Shown here piece by piece: positions 1-11,701 of a stretch of 64,000 bases of DNA (position 1 is its first letter; every line of letters starts with the position of its first letter). The position numbers were made by a program, and so were the translations under genes. Below the pieces are notes generated by a model that saw only the letters and a program-made list of their open reading frames with translations, made no database searches and was not told the DNA's origin. Source of the DNA: Sordaria brevicollis (lineage: Eukaryota > Ascomycota > Sordariomycetes > Sordariales > Sordariaceae); NCBI GenBank assembly GCA_033439795.1, contig JAUTDP010000003.1, positions 1,488,001-1,552,000 on the forward strand. The letters are read 5' to 3'.

Positions 1-1166
1 ACCGATATTAAACTAATCGATTAACGTACGGATAATATAAAGAGAATTTAAAAAATTATTAAGTAGTTAAAAACTAATATACGTCTATATATATATTTCG
101 GATTCTTTAATTAATATAGCGGTATAGCCGAATTACGGGATAAAGAATAAAAATATACGCCGAAATTAATAAAGGTCCGCGAATTTAAATTGGAAATTAT
201 ATTATTAATATATAATATAAAATTCGTTAATAATTATAAATACTATACGGTTAGCGAATTTAAAGGAGCGAAGATACTTAAGGAAGTAGTAATATAAAAT
301 TTATTCGGGACCGAAAAAGATATAAATATAATATTTAAAAATTATACGCTTCTAAAATTTATTATTCTTATAAAAATTAGAAATAAATTAAATATAAAAG
401 GGGATTCTTAGAGGTATAATATATTTTATAAAGGTTTTAATCGATAAAAAGTAATTTAATATTATAATACCGGGTAATAATATCCTTCTATTTTTAACCT
501 AGCTAATTTAAGGGGATAATTTAAATTATAATTTTATAAAGTAAAATAACCGAAATAATTTAGAAAATAATACTTTTACCGAACTTAATAATTATAATAA
601 AGATAATATTACTATATTAATAAATAATTTAACGGATATATTTAATTTACTTTACATAGGGGCGATAAATAACATTACTAAACTTTATTAAATTAACTAG
701 GTTAAATAAAAGACGGATAATAATATAAATAAATTAACGTTATAATTTTTAATATTCGTTTAAATTAATATATTTAATAATTATAATTATATATTATTAG
801 GAAGTCCGGTTAGGGTATAGTAAAATAGCGAATATAGTAGTAAATTCGAATTATTCAATAAGATATAAAATATTACCGGAGTAAGATTCAAACTATATTA
901 TAATTCTTATATAATTTAATAGTATTTAGATAAAAATTAATTAATATATAATATATAATCCTTAGAAGTACGTTTCGTTATCTACGAGAGTAACCCCTAA
1001 ATAATTATTAATTAAGAATTATAAAACGTATTAAAGAAAAAAAAAAAGGAAGAGAAAAGTTAAAAGGAAAATAAAATACCTAACGCCGTTAGATTATAAA
1101 TATCTATTATTATTATAAAGATATTTAAAAGTAAATGTAAAATTATATTTAATTTAATTGAAAATT
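1..1166. repeat. AT-rich RIP-degraded repeat, truncated at left edge
   Basis: This block is extremely AT-rich, with nearly no CpA or TpG dinucleotides but frequent CpG and TpA, and it has no open reading frame of any length. That is the pattern left by repeat-induced point mutation in Neurospora-type fungi. The element continues beyond the left edge and I could not recognise a protein remnant in it, so its class (LTR, LINE or DNA transposon) is undetermined. Confidence 0.8.
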
Positions 1167-1491
1167 TGTATGGGAGTTTTATCGCCCATGGCCAAATCGC
1201 ACAAAATCGACACAGACCTCCTCTCACTTCGTTCGCGGAGACCCACCCAGTTCCTAGGGTGGGGTAGAGTATCGTTGTGGGGTAGTCTGTGCTCAGAGAC
1301 TAGTACCCCGCTCGGGACGAATCGCTGGTCATGTACGATTCGCTGTCCCTGACTAGGGGGCTCCCCGCTAGTCATGGGGTCGGTTTTGCAGACCTGACGA
1401 GTAGTAGTATATACCCCCCAAAGCAAAACCTGTAAAACGCCGTCTATGTATCTTTATCATCGTCCCCCTCCAAGTCCCCGCATTTATTACA
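1167..1491. repeat. possible right-end LTR or repeat terminus next to the RIP block
   Basis: Base composition returns to normal abruptly at about 1150. The segment begins TGTATGGGAG directly after the AT-rich block and can be read as ending ...TTATTACA, giving TG...CA termini like an LTR. It holds a GC-rich hairpin (1351-1373) and several related CCCCGCT/CTAGT motifs. The partner LTR would lie outside the window, so this reading is weak. An unrelated unique sequence is possible. Confidence 0.25.
1351..1373. repeat. GC-rich hairpin
   Basis: GACTAG and CTAGTC flank GGGG and CCCC, giving a stem of about 10 bp with one mismatch and a tiny loop. It lies in the possible LTR at the left. Confidence 0.5.
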
Positions 1492-1914
1492 AAATCGGTT
1501 GAAGACCATCATAACTAGATTTCACCCATTGTCCGGCTCAATGTTTCAAAAGGGCCCTTCCAGAAATGTTCAGTCATATCCTGTACCGGCAATGGATGCA
1601 GCTGTTACGCCTCCAAGATCCAACCCTTGCTCTTCCCGGTGGTACGTTCGGTATTCGGCTCCATCAAGTTGCCAACTCTTTTGAGATCCTGAAGCCGTCG
1701 TTCATTCAAGAATGGCCTCTGACATCTGGAAGGGGCCATTCCAATGAACATCCGGGTTGCGCATGCGCCTAGCGCACCTCCGGCCGAATTTGCCCTTCTA
1801 GACGTGGCGGCCACATTCATAATGGGCACGTCCTTTTTTGTATCCATCGGACGCAGCTACTGCGGGTATATGCCGTATGATTTGACAATGATTCAATATT
1901 TTTGGCAGACCTCC
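1492..1914. other. intergenic stretch, no gene seen
   Basis: Ordinary base composition. It holds the 3' flank of the minus-strand glycosyltransferase gene. The short ORFs here overlap in several frames and show no recognisable domain. Confidence 0.5.
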
Positions 1915-3424
1915 TTAACTGGACAAGTTCGGCCATTGGATCTTGTCGCAAGTCTTCTCCTTCTCGGTCCACGCCTTGATCTTGTCAACATCCCAGCCAC
2001 TGATGACTCCATCCTTCTTCGGCACCGGCTTGCCCAGGATAAAGGACTTGTGCATGGCACACTTGCCTTCCTCGTACTTGTACTGAACACAGTCGTCGGG
2101 AGGCAAGCTCTTACACGCCGCCTCGCAGTCAGAAGCAGACTTGTGTGCAACCTTTTCCAAATCGTTGTATTCTTCCGCCTTCTTCATGCGATGAAGCACG
2201 CCGTCGTCCCATTGCTTGGCAGCAAGGTCGACATAGTAACGGTCGTCGGACTTGTTATCCCAATCAAGCTGCTTGTGCTTGAGCTTGGGTTCGAGGTATT
2301 CGTGGTAGATATCCTTGATGAGAAGAGGTCTCTCGTGCCCGGATTCGATCTGCTCTCTGCGGAAGCGGCGCTCGAATTCCCAGAACGTGTTGATCTCTTC
2401 GCTGTTCATGTGATGCATCGTGACGATCGGGTGGCACCAGTGCCAGGGACCAAACGGAAGTGTCGCGGGCTTCTCGCCGTTGATGGTTGGCCACTGTGGA
2501 ACGAATTGGTCAGTACCTTGATTTCTCCGAGTTCGCACAAAGAATACTAACCATTTGTTCAACAGAGACATCGGCAAGGTCCTTGAGAGCCAAGGCAAAG
2601 ACGTAGTCTCCGCAGCATTCGTGCTTTGCGCGCACGTCGTACTTTTGTCCAAGACCGGGGTTGTCCTCAATGAGCGCCTTCATGGCCGCCTTACTGACAA
2701 TATACCCTGACCCGCCATGGCCGAAGCTGAAGCTCTGGATCAAGGTGACACTGCCAAGGTAGTGCTTCTTGTTGGGGTTCAACTTGCCCAGCCATTGTAC
2801 CAGGTTGGGCCACAGGACGTACGTGTCGGCGTCTACGAAGACGTACCAGTCCTTGTCCGGGCGCATGTTGTACGTCTGCTCAGCCATGTGGACGTTCTTA
2901 TACTTGTCGAGATTCCAGCCTTCCTCAGCGGGTTTGCCCTGCTTGTTGCAACTCTCGACGTCGACCAAGCATGCCTTTTGCCGATTGTACAGGTCAAAGT
3001 CCGAGTTCCCGTCCATGGCTTCGGCTGACACGTTGGACAAGCTGTCGTACACATGGTATCCGCCAATCGTTTGTTCCATGTCGCTAAAGATGAGAAAGTC
3101 GGGTACACATTTGAGTACCGTCATGAGTTGCGTGGGCACACGGTTGAAGGATTCCGACGCGCCTGTCTTCATGATAACCAGAATATTGTCGGGTATCGGG
3201 TAGCCGGCGCAATCCGGGATTTGTGCCGGAGGTGGCCTGGGACCCGTGCTGCCGCTGCCATGTTTCGCCGATGGCGAAGGAGGAGGATGGTGGGCGCCAT
3301 GGTCGTCGGACTGGTATAGAGGGTCGTCAACGGCCCAGGTGCTGAGGCGTCTCGAGGTGGCCAGGAGGAGGAGCAGACTGATTGTCGCACATAGTGCGAT
3401 GGTGATGGATTTGCGCGTGAACAT
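1915..3424 (-). CDS. type II membrane glycosyltransferase, fringe-like (GT31/DUF604 type) with C-terminal PAN/apple-like module
   Basis: Two exons, 3424-2552 and 2493-1915, give about 483 aa. The intron 2494-2551 (58 nt) has donor GTTAGT, a CTGAC branch and acceptor CAG. The protein starts with a short cytoplasmic tail and one signal-anchor helix (residues about 5-22, LLLLL core), then a Pro/Ser stem, as in Golgi type II transferases. The catalytic domain carries the acidic metal/nucleotide-sugar motif DAD within YVFVDADTYV near residue 197, then the W-x-GKLNP and FGHGGSGYI motifs typical of fungal fringe-like proteins. The last 60-70 residues (SDCEAACKSLPPDDC...C) look like a PAN/apple Cys module. 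Likely role: Golgi transfer of a sugar to glycoproteins or glycolipids; the donor is unknown. An upstream in-frame ATG at 3487 is possible, but 3424 places the anchor at the N terminus. Confidence 0.85.
2494..2551 (-). other. intron of the glycosyltransferase gene
   Basis: Donor GTTAGT follows the codon for Met (2552-2554), the branch is TACTGAC, and acceptor CAG precedes the Trp codon. Reading without it runs into a stop, and joining restores continuous fringe-like homology. Confidence 0.8.
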
Positions 3425-6083
3425 CCTGGGCGGGAGCGTCGGGATGCAGGAGAGGCTGTCTTGGCCAGGACGGGACGTCTGGATCATTTGAAAGAAAACA
3501 GTCCTAGTCGCAGTCGTGGAAGGAGAACGAAGGTGTTGACCAAGAGTGCAGACGTCATGCACTTCTCTAGGTCCCCATCGAGTGAACAGATCCACCAGCT
3601 TCGACGATCGCCTGGAGAAACCAAGAGGAGGTGGGTGGAGGAGTATCTTTTAGGTGGAGGGCAGCAAGGGCAGTGATAGCGCCAAACAGGGGATCTTTCA
3701 GGTCAGCGACACAGCGACAACGATATGCAGGGGGTTGTAGGGCCCGATTAAAATAAGGAATGTGGGAACGTGGGAATGTGGCAGGGTAAGACGCTAGACA
3801 GGGCTGAAAGGGGAATTAGTGGGCGACCAGAGGCAACAAATACGAGGGCCCGCCGCTATACCGGGACCCGTTACCGGAGGCCGAAGTGAGTGGTTGTAGA
3901 GGCTGGCGTTATTAATTGCTCAGAGAGAGTTGCCGGTCAGAACGGACGAAGAGGAAAAGCGAGTGTCGTTCAACCCTCAGCAAACCGACAAACGTCAATC
4001 AATAAGAGGTGAAGCAAACGCAAGACCTGCAACGCAGGAGTAGGAGCCGGAGGGATGGGGCGGTGTCGGCATGAAGGGCTCGACAATCGACATGTCTCTG
4101 ATCGGAGCTTGAATGGGGTACACGGAAGAGCGAGTAAAATAAGCTGTCTCTTGTGTCTCATCGCGCTGAGTCGTGGTGTGGGTGGGTGGCCGTTCCCTGC
4201 AAGCAGCCTGAACAGGAACACAGCTCGCCCTCGCCAATGACAATTCGGGATTTGCCTTTTGAGATGGGACGAGTCGTCCGATGTCAAAGCCGATTCGCCG
4301 GTACCTATTTGTCGATGGAGGATGATGGGCCGGCTTGGTATAGCTTGGTCGTGAGATACAACAAGATACTTCACTTTACTAATTCACAGTTGCCCGAATT
4401 GAAGACAGTGACAGTTGCTCTTTAGAGGTACATTACAGAGAGTGCAAATGCCGCGACGATCCCCTTTTGATCCACCTACGTTCCAGGGCACACTCTCAGG
4501 GGAAGCAGGGCAATATTGAAGATCTCGAGCCCGTCTTGAAAGAAGTGTTTGAGGCGCCTTGTTTCAGAGCGAATGTCACTGTTGATCGTGTAGATGCTCA
4601 TTGCGTGTGAGTGATTAACTCACATGTTTCGTTTTAAACGGATGATGATATTCAGGGAGATTCCATCGTCTTCGCTCCTTCTCTTTTTGATATTTGCGCT
4701 GGTGGTGCCTGAAACTCTGAAAGATTCCGAAAACGCCCTAACGCAGGTGCAGTTGTCGCGGACCCCACCCACCCCTCCAGGCCGGGGCCGCTGGGCCGCC
4801 GCTCCTGCCAAAAACCGCCCGCCAAGCTGTCAGCCGTTTTGACTTTTGACATCCGGGCATCCCACCTGCCCGCAATGCCTTCACTTCATGTCAACAACTG
4901 TGGCAGGCACGACTCTGTCCGTATCGTATCTCGAGACAGCAAAGTCAAACGGTTCTCGCATAAGCATCACATGAATATTGAAACCAGATGTTCACCTTGA
5001 GACAAACATCGCGTCTTGATCAGCACTTTGCATTCAATTTTGTTAGTCACTGTCTTCCACCTTCAATTTCCACACAAAACATTTTGAGAAGGAACACCCC
5101 TGCAATTGGCCAAAGCCCCGGGAAAGGTCTGGACTGCACCAAAAAGGGGCCCCGAGGCAGCCACCATTCTGATAGTGTCAGGAAGTCTATCTGGCAGCGC
5201 TTATCCCGATTGTCTTACCACAACAAATTCCATTCATCACATTTCCTCTAGTCCAGTCAGAATGCTCAATGCTACTCTGACATGAATACGAGCGGACGAA
5301 GCGACAGTTTAACGACCAACAAGTTTCTAGCTCTCACCCTCTTCAGCATGGATCAGCGAGGTTCTTTATTACCATCAAACATCTTGTCTTGACCATGAGA
5401 TGAAGTCATCCTCGCTGTCTGAGTACGGCGAGGCGCCAAGTTGCATGGAATTGAAGATCAACTAAAGTCGACCACCAGTGTCTGCCGCCGCCGCCACCGT
5501 TCGGCCTGCCTGTGAGGTCGATGTTGGGAGCGGCTTCGAGCGGGAAATAATCCATGTCCTGTGCCAGGCAGCCAAATTTCGGGACGGGAACCATCGACCA
5601 AGCAACATGAGATTGCTAGTGGCCGGCCTAGACTTCCGGAGGCCTGGAACGTTTTTTTTCAGGGCAACGCTACTACGCTAGTGATTCTGGGCAAACTCTA
5701 ACCCCACAAAGCTTGTGATTGTTGAAATGGACGACACTTCTTGGCTTCATCGAACGGGAGCTGTTGATGACGAGGACAAGCGTCATGAATGAATTACCAA
5801 AGCTGTTTTGTCCAGCGAAAAACATCAAAAGTCGAGATCTCTTACAAAGAGAACTATGGCAAAAATAACTGATAGCTTCTTGAGCGCCAGACACCTCTAA
5901 CTTCGGGCTTGTGACGGAAAACGAAACAGATCAAGAAAAACAACTCGCCATGTAATGATGGTCACCACTCCTCATCCGCCCTTTCAGTCTTCCAAACCGC
6001 GTGTGCGTCCCGAATTATGGGGCTTTCCTGAGATTCGAGCACCTATCCCCAAGTTGGCCCGGCTTCGAATCAACCTGCTTGCT
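3425..6083. other. long intergenic region, no gene seen
   Basis: It covers the upstream region of the glycosyltransferase gene and the downstream region of the GPI-protein gene. Small ORFs exist on both strands (e.g. 3970-4374 and 4988-5251) but they overlap each other, use low-complexity residues and show no motif. No tRNA or repeat was recognised. Confidence 0.5.
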
Positions 6084-7154
6084 CTAGAAATTGGCCATCA
6101 CAGCCGTCAAGACCAGAGCAACAATCAAAGCCCACATCGACTTTTCTTTGCCGGAACCCCCTCCATTTGTAGCTTTCGAATCATTCCAGTCCGGATTCGT
6201 GACGTCGGGGGCCTTAACGCAAGACAGCCAGCCGGCACTATCATGAACCTCGCCACTTGTTGAAAAGTGTGTCCACGTTATCACCACCGGCCGTACTATT
6301 CGCTCCATGGCCAGAACCACCGTCGCGTTGTCTTTGCTGGTAGGCGGCGAGGCTTCCACAAAGAAAGAATACCTGTTGTTACCGTTGAGCTGGCTGACGT
6401 TGGTGCTGTTGATCTCTTTTCGAGAGGTTAGCAAAGAAATACAGGCAACAGAGGAAGGTAGGCATCAACATGGGAAACACTCACCATACCCATCCCCAAC
6501 CTTAACCACAAAGCTCTTCCCACAAGCAGCCGGAACTTGCAAACCCTGGCACCCCTTTCCTCCCTTACGAGCAGTGTTGTTCGCAACACTGTTGACCTGC
6601 AGCTGCTGTATACACGCACTTGACAGGAACCTGTCACAAGTGCCATTCAGCTTATCCCCATTTCGCAGCGCTCCGTCGACCGTGTCGTCAGATAGGCCGC
6701 CGCTGAAGACGATGGCACATATCCTCCAACTATCATTCTCAAGTGATACAACAGAAGGAGGAACAAGTGATAACGTCGCAACTTCGGTGACGTTGTTCTT
6801 CTTGACCGTTGCCGATACAATCTCGGTCGCGTGGGTCAAGGGAACATTGGCCGCCACGTCGATGGCTAGATGCCAGCCGGTAATTCCATTGCCCGTGGCG
6901 TCGTCCGGGCCGGCCGGAATGGACGTGTTGTAGCCTGTGATGGGAAAGGAAGCGTTCGAGATGGAGTTGTTGTTGGCGGCTGAGATGGCGTGGGCGAAGT
7001 CAGAGGCGGGAATACCGTAGGGCGGATGGGAGGGCGTTCCGGCGATGGTGGAGAGCATCGCATGATCCAATACGGGGGCCTTCTTTGCGGAGCTTGGAGG
7101 TAGGAGGAAAAGGGCAATGAGGGCTAGCCACGCATGGCCATTCATTTTGACCAT
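6084..7154 (-). CDS. secreted, probably GPI-anchored cell-surface protein of unknown function
   Basis: Two exons, 7154-6485 and 6415-6084, give about 333 aa. The 69-nt intron (6416-6484) has donor GTGAGT, branch GCTAACC and acceptor AAG. The N terminus is a signal peptide (WLALIALFLLPPSSA). The mature part is rich in N-glycosylation sequons (NNS, NAS, NTS, NVT, NDS, NGT, NST, NAT) and has scattered cysteines. The C terminus has a Gly/Asn/Ser-rich stretch with a candidate omega site, followed by a hydrophobic tail (MWALIVALVLTAVMANF), a typical GPI-addition signal. I do not recognise a catalytic domain. It presumably sits on the plasma membrane or wall. A start at the second Met (7145) would leave the same signal peptide. 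Confidence 0.75.
6416..6484 (-). other. intron of the GPI-protein gene
   Basis: Donor GTGAGT at 6484, branch GCTAACC and acceptor at 6416. Joining forms a Glu codon across the junction and keeps frame into the GPI-signal exon. Confidence 0.7.
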
Positions 7155-8318
7155 CTTGGCAAAGCAGAGTTGTCGGTCGACTGGTTCTTCACCACGCTCA
7201 GCTTCGCGGGGCTGGAGATGTCAAGCTGACATTAGGAGCGGAAGAAAATTTTATGCCCTTCTAAAGAGGTCTGGCGGGGAGGGTACAGAGTGGATGAGGT
7301 AAGTGTACATGAACTAGAGCAAGGGCAATGTGAAGCATCAACGCAAGCTCGCAGACTCACACAGGGCTGGGTTTCTGCATGATGGTGAGAAACTCACTGC
7401 ATTCTCAAGGCAACCACGGCAACTTCGACTCCTCGACATGGAGCTTGCATGCTTCAAGCAACCCAAATGCCACAATTGTCCTTCATCCACATATCGCTGC
7501 ATCCCCGGATCCCCAATAGCGCCGCATGGGTCTTTGCCAGCAAACGAGAAGGAAGATTGAATGCACTCGCGTGATTTACTGTGCTTCACACTATCGTAGA
7601 AACTCTGGAGATTGAAAATTGTCTTTACACCTTTAGAAGTCTAGAACTAGCACGAGGCCTCTATTACCCAACACTAGCGCCCATATATAGTCGCATATAT
7701 GCCCATCGTCTCCCGCCAAGTAGATAATGTCATAGAAATATCACTCTCCGTCTTAATACACATGAATTTACATTTGCGGAACGCAGACCTACACTTTTCG
7801 TAGTTGACGCCTACCTATATGTTGGATATCTGCGCCTAAACTATTTCCAAGTTCCAGAGTTTCCACGGTATTTAAATTTCTCTGCCTCCGTCAAGCGCCG
7901 GTAGTGGGCCGGTCAAGGCCGGGCGGGACCTGCCGAAACACATCGGCTCCGTCCCAATGTTTCCTGCATTCCAGATCCGAGGTTGCGGGTGAAAGTGGAA
8001 CCATGTCCAGGAGGTTCCCCGATCCATCTTCCGTTCCGGGACCGGGCCGGGCTTCGCTGAGTTACTGAATCAAACACATCTCGTTGTGCGATGACATTTG
8101 AAGAGCATCATTTTCCTTACTCGGCACACAAACGGTATGTTACTTATTCTCCATCTCCAATGCTGATAACCTGGCTTGCTCTTACCTGCCTATATGTACT
8201 ATTGACTCGCCTGAGGTTTGTGATGGACCTGAAAAGGAAAAAGAAAGCCTCAAGGATGGTCATCTACTCACGGTAATAACATAAGGATTCGCATCAACAA
8301 GGCAGTAACAAGTAAATA
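7155..8318. other. intergenic region upstream of the GPI-protein gene
   Basis: No gene seen. It contains the presumed promoter and 5' leader of the minus-strand GPI-protein gene (around 7155-7300) and short chance ORFs only. Confidence 0.5.
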
Positions 8319-8389
8319 GCGCCAGTGGTTTAGTGGTAAAATCCATCGTTGCCATCGATGGGCCCCGCGTTCGATTCGCGGCTGGCGCA
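8319..8389 (+). tRNA. tRNA-Gly (GCC)
   Basis: A 71-nt cloverleaf can be folded. The acceptor arms are GCGCCAG and CTGGCGC with discriminator A. The D arm contains GGTTTAGTGGTAAAA, and the anticodon stem is CATCG/CGATG around loop TTGCCAT with anticodon GCC. The T arm is CCGCG TTCGATT CGCGG. It reads GGC and GGU glycine codons. There is no intron and CCA is not encoded, as expected for a eukaryotic gene. A run of T follows within 15 nt (about 8401-8409) and would serve as the RNA polymerase III terminator. Confidence 0.95.
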
Positions 8390-8400
8390 TTTCTTTTCCA

Positions 8401-8409
8401 ATTTTTTTC
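8401..8409 (+). terminator. RNA polymerase III T-run terminator of tRNA-Gly
   Basis: A stretch of T residues lies just downstream of the tRNA-Gly gene, preceded by a weaker TTTCTTTT. This is the usual Pol III stop signal. Confidence 0.6.
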
Positions 8410-9860
8410 AAAGTGCAGTCATGATCATCAAGCGCTCTTTTCTTTTGGATGTCTCGCTTCTTTTTGCCTTGTTGTCTGAAAAGCAATTATCAGTCATCGC
8501 ATTGACACTCTGTTTGTAGAAGTTTGGGCTATCGCGATGCCTGAGTGACTTGCACTTATTTCCAGGCAGTTTTGTTGTTTCTGAGTTCAGTTTCCACAAC
8601 ACTGTTTGTTTCCCTCGACACTGCGACGGGAGCATCTATCTGTAACCAAGACCCCTATTTGTCTGCGTTGAAGCCGAATTCAACTTAGGCTAGACATCCT
8701 ATCTACCGCTCTTCAATTGCTCAACAAATCAACTTGAAGCATCCCAATTCTGTTCATTTACCTTCTCTTCTCTTTCGTCCATTTCGCCATCATCTTCATG
8801 AATCTTATCGTGGCGTTATCGGGCTTACTATGACAGCTTATCGTGCTTATCTCAGCATCGAGCATTGACCACCTCATCGCCTAACCCACGACGACAACAT
8901 TTCCACTCTTTTTGTCATCCGCGCTTCTCGCGCCTTCTCTTACCCTTTCTTTACCCACGCTGTCATTCGGATGATGAACCCGAAATCTCGTGGTTTTTTT
9001 TTTATTTTTATTCTTAGTTACCGCCGGGTGGTTCCGTCCTCTGCCTCTGTGCCGGGCTGAGGCTATCTGGGCTGTCACCAAGTCGCCGACGCCGTTGAGG
9101 TTCCCGCTTTTCAGGGACGCAACCTCACTAGCCGCCAATGGGATAGGCCGGTGTGGCTTGGGGTCGAGTGCCTGGATTGCGGCGGTGGTCTGATCAAAAG
9201 TTCGAAACGCCAAAAAGGCTCGATGCATAGAGGTATCGGACCGAAGCCGCCGCCGCTTATCTTTTTCTCTTCGACACTTCTCGACTGTCACTTCATCCCG
9301 CGTGTTTCCAGTCTTTGACTTTTCGACTTTGTTAGAGGGACCTGAAGCCCACCATGGATCGGATGGCCAGCCCAAGAAGTGGAAGGCCTGTGCAACGTCG
9401 TAACCGATGGCCCTCCATTCCCTGGCCATGATGTCCTCCCGCATATGCTCTGATCCTTCAAAGCTCGTAAACGGAAGTCTTCACGCCACTTGCTCGAGCG
9501 GCTGCAGACCCGAGTCGCGCTTTGTCCTGCCGTTGCCCTGCGATCGTCCCTGCAACGATACACTGAGGCCCCATAGAAAGTAAACAACAAACCAACCACG
9601 CAGGCCAAGCATCGCTGACGAGCAGTCACTGGCAGTCTGGCCATTGCGGAAATGCCCCCATCGCCAACGAACGACACCATGCAGCATGCATCAGCACACC
9701 TTCCTTGCCATCAGGGCCCATCGCGAGACGCCCGGAGCGTCTTCGGGGAGATGTCCCTGACGTCCTCACGGAGATGGCCTCGAGGGGGATGAGGCCGGAC
9801 AGTTGGACAGTTGTGGTCTCTTTTAGCTAATCATTATATCACCGTGGCACCGGCATGGAC

Positions 9861-9869
9861 AATAAAAGG
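9861..9869 (+). promoter_or_regulatory. TATA-like element of the pyruvate decarboxylase gene
   Basis: AATAAAAGG lies 120-128 nt before the ATG. A pyrimidine/A-rich leader follows and the start context is AAAATCATGG. The assignment rests on position and similarity to a TATA box only. Confidence 0.35.
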
Positions 9870-9988
9870 CTTCGTGCAGCCCGTCATCCAGAGGGCTGCA
9901 CTTCTTCACGGACATGGAAGCATAGCTTCAAAAATACCACTACTATCATCAGTCTTTGACATAGATTTCAACACCAGCCTAGAAAATC

Positions 9989-11701
9989 ATGGCAGCACAG
10001 CAACAAGGAAAGTTCACGGTGGGCGACTACCTCGCCGAGCGTCTTGCTCAGGTCGGCTGCCGCCATCACTTCGTCGTTCCAGGCGACTACAACCTCATCC
10101 TTCTCGACAAGCTACAAGCCCACCCAGATCTCCGAGAGGTTGGCTGCGCAAACGAGCTCAACTGCGCTCTTGCCGCCGAAGGATATGCCCGTGCCAACGG
10201 CGTGTCAGCCTGCGTTGTCACATACAGCGTGGGTGCCCTTTCGGCCTTCAATGGCACCGGCAGTGCCTACGCCGAGAACCTCCCTTTGATCCTCATCAGT
10301 GGCTCGCCCAACACCAACGACTCCGGTCAATATCACATTCTCCACCATACCCTCGGCCACCCAGACTACACCTACCAGTATGAGATGGCCAAGAAGATTA
10401 CCTGCTGCGCCGTCTCCGTTCCTCGGGCCGTCGATGCTCCCCGCCTTATCGACCGCGCCATCCGCGCCGCCATCCTCTCCAAAAAACCATGTTACATTGA
10501 AATCCCCACCAACCTTGCCGGAGCTACCTGCGTGCGCCCCGGCCCCATCAGCGCCGTAACCGACCCCATCACCAGCGACAAGAATGCTCTTGATGCCGCT
10601 GCCAAGTGCGCCTCCGAGTACCTCGACGGCAAGCTCAAGCCCGTCATCTTGGTCGGTCCCAAGGTCGGCCGTGCCGGTGCCGAGAAGGAGCTCATCCAGT
10701 TCGCCGAGGCCATGGGTTGCTCTGTTGCCCTGCAACCAGCGGCCAAGGGCATGTTCCCCGAAGACCACAAGCAGTTCGTCGGCATCTTTTGGGGCCAAGT
10801 CAGCTCCGACGCCGCCGACTCTATGGTCCACTGGGCGGACGCCATGATCTGCGTCGGCACCATCTTCAACGACTACAGCACCGTCGGCTGGACCGCCGTG
10901 CCCGACATCCCACTCATGACCATCGACATGGATCACGTCACGTTCCCCGGCGCACACTTCAGCCGCGTCCGCATGAACGAGTTCCTTAGCCACCTGGCCC
11001 CGCAGGTCACCTTCAACGACACCACCATGATCGAGTACAAGCGGCTCAAGCCCGACCCGCCGCACGTGCACACGGCCACTCGGGAGGAAGCCCTCACGCG
11101 CAAGGAGATTCAGCGCCAGGTGCAAGAGATGCTCACAGAACGAACCTCCCTCTTCGTCGACACCGGCGACTCCTGGTTCAACGGCATCGCCCTCAAGCTT
11201 CCGCCGGGCGCCAAGTTCGAGATCGAGATGCAATGGGGCCACATCGGCTGGTCGATTCCAGCCGCCTTTGGCTACGCCCTGCGCCACCCGGACCGACACA
11301 CCATCGTGCTAATCGGCGATGGTTCCTTCCAGGTGACAGCCCAGGAAGTATCCCAGATGGTGCGGTACAAGGTGCCCATCACCATCCTGCTCATCAACAA
11401 CCGGGGATACACGATCGAGGTGGAGATCCACGACGGGTCCTACAACAAGATCAAGAACTGGGACTATGCCAAGCTGGTCGAGGCGTTCAATAGTACTGAT
11501 GGCCAGGCCAAGGGGCTGCTGGCTAATACGGCTGGCGAGCTGGCTGATGCGATCAAGGTCGCTGAAGCTCATAAGGAGGGCCCGACGCTGATTGAGTGCA
11601 CGATTGATCAGGACGATTGTAGCAAGGAGCTGATTACTTGGGGTCACTACGTGGCGGCTGCGAATGCGAGGCCGCCGCGTAATATGTCGGTGCAGGAGTG
11701 A
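9989..11701 (+). CDS. cfp: pyruvate decarboxylase (Neurospora CFP-type, thiamine-diphosphate dependent)
   Basis: A single exon of 570 aa, the usual length for this enzyme. It decarboxylates pyruvate to acetaldehyde and CO2 in the cytosol, feeding ethanol fermentation and, through acetaldehyde dehydrogenase, acetyl-CoA. Visible features: the N-terminal catalytic Glu in GCANELNCALAAEGYARANG (about residue 51), the paired catalytic His in the HHTLGHPDYTYQY segment, a central domain (about 190-350), and the ThDP/Mg motif starting IGDGSFQ and ending LLINN about 30 residues later. The very C terminus (ITWGHYVAAANARPPRN) matches what I recall of the Neurospora crassa protein that also forms 8-10 nm cytoplasmic filaments. 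No internal stop or frameshift. The third codon position is strongly GC-rich, as expected of a highly expressed gene. Confidence 0.97.
   Translation: MAAQQQGKFTVGDYLAERLAQVGCRHHFVVPGDYNLILLDKLQAHPDLREVGCANELNCALAAEGYARANGVSACVVTYSVGALSAFNGTGSAYAENLPLILISGSPNTNDSGQYHILHHTLGHPDYTYQYEMAKKITCCAVSVPRAVDAPRLIDRAIRAAILSKKPCYIEIPTNLAGATCVRPGPISAVTDPITSDKNALDAAAKCASEYLDGKLKPVILVGPKVGRAGAEKELIQFAEAMGCSVALQPAAKGMFPEDHKQFVGIFWGQVSSDAADSMVHWADAMICVGTIFNDYSTVGWTAVPDIPLMTIDMDHVTFPGAHFSRVRMNEFLSHLAPQVTFNDTTMIEYKRLKPDPPHVHTATREEALTRKEIQRQVQEMLTERTSLFVDTGDSWFNGIALKLPPGAKFEIEMQWGHIGWSIPAAFGYALRHPDRHTIVLIGDGSFQVTAQEVSQMVRYKVPITILLINNRGYTIEVEIHDGSYNKIKNWDYAKLVEAFNSTDGQAKGLLANTAGELADAIKVAEAHKEGPTLIECTIDQDDCSKELITWGHYVAAANARPPRNMSVQE

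Larger units (their letters stand above)
8390..9988. other. intergenic region and upstream region of pyruvate decarboxylase
   Basis: No supported gene. A minus-strand ORF of 187 codons (8881-9444) is rich in Lys/Arg and lacks domain features. It probably reflects chance openness in the GC-rich upstream DNA. The last 130 nt hold the likely core promoter and leader of the decarboxylase gene. Confidence 0.45.

Noticed and set aside
3970..4374. 134-codon minus-strand ORF
   Set aside because: No motif, overlaps equally long ORFs in other frames and lacks codon-usage bias typical of neighbouring genes.
8881..9444. 187-codon minus-strand ORF upstream of pyruvate decarboxylase
   Set aside because: Basic, low-complexity composition, no domain, no splice continuation, and other frames are equally open in this GC-rich region.
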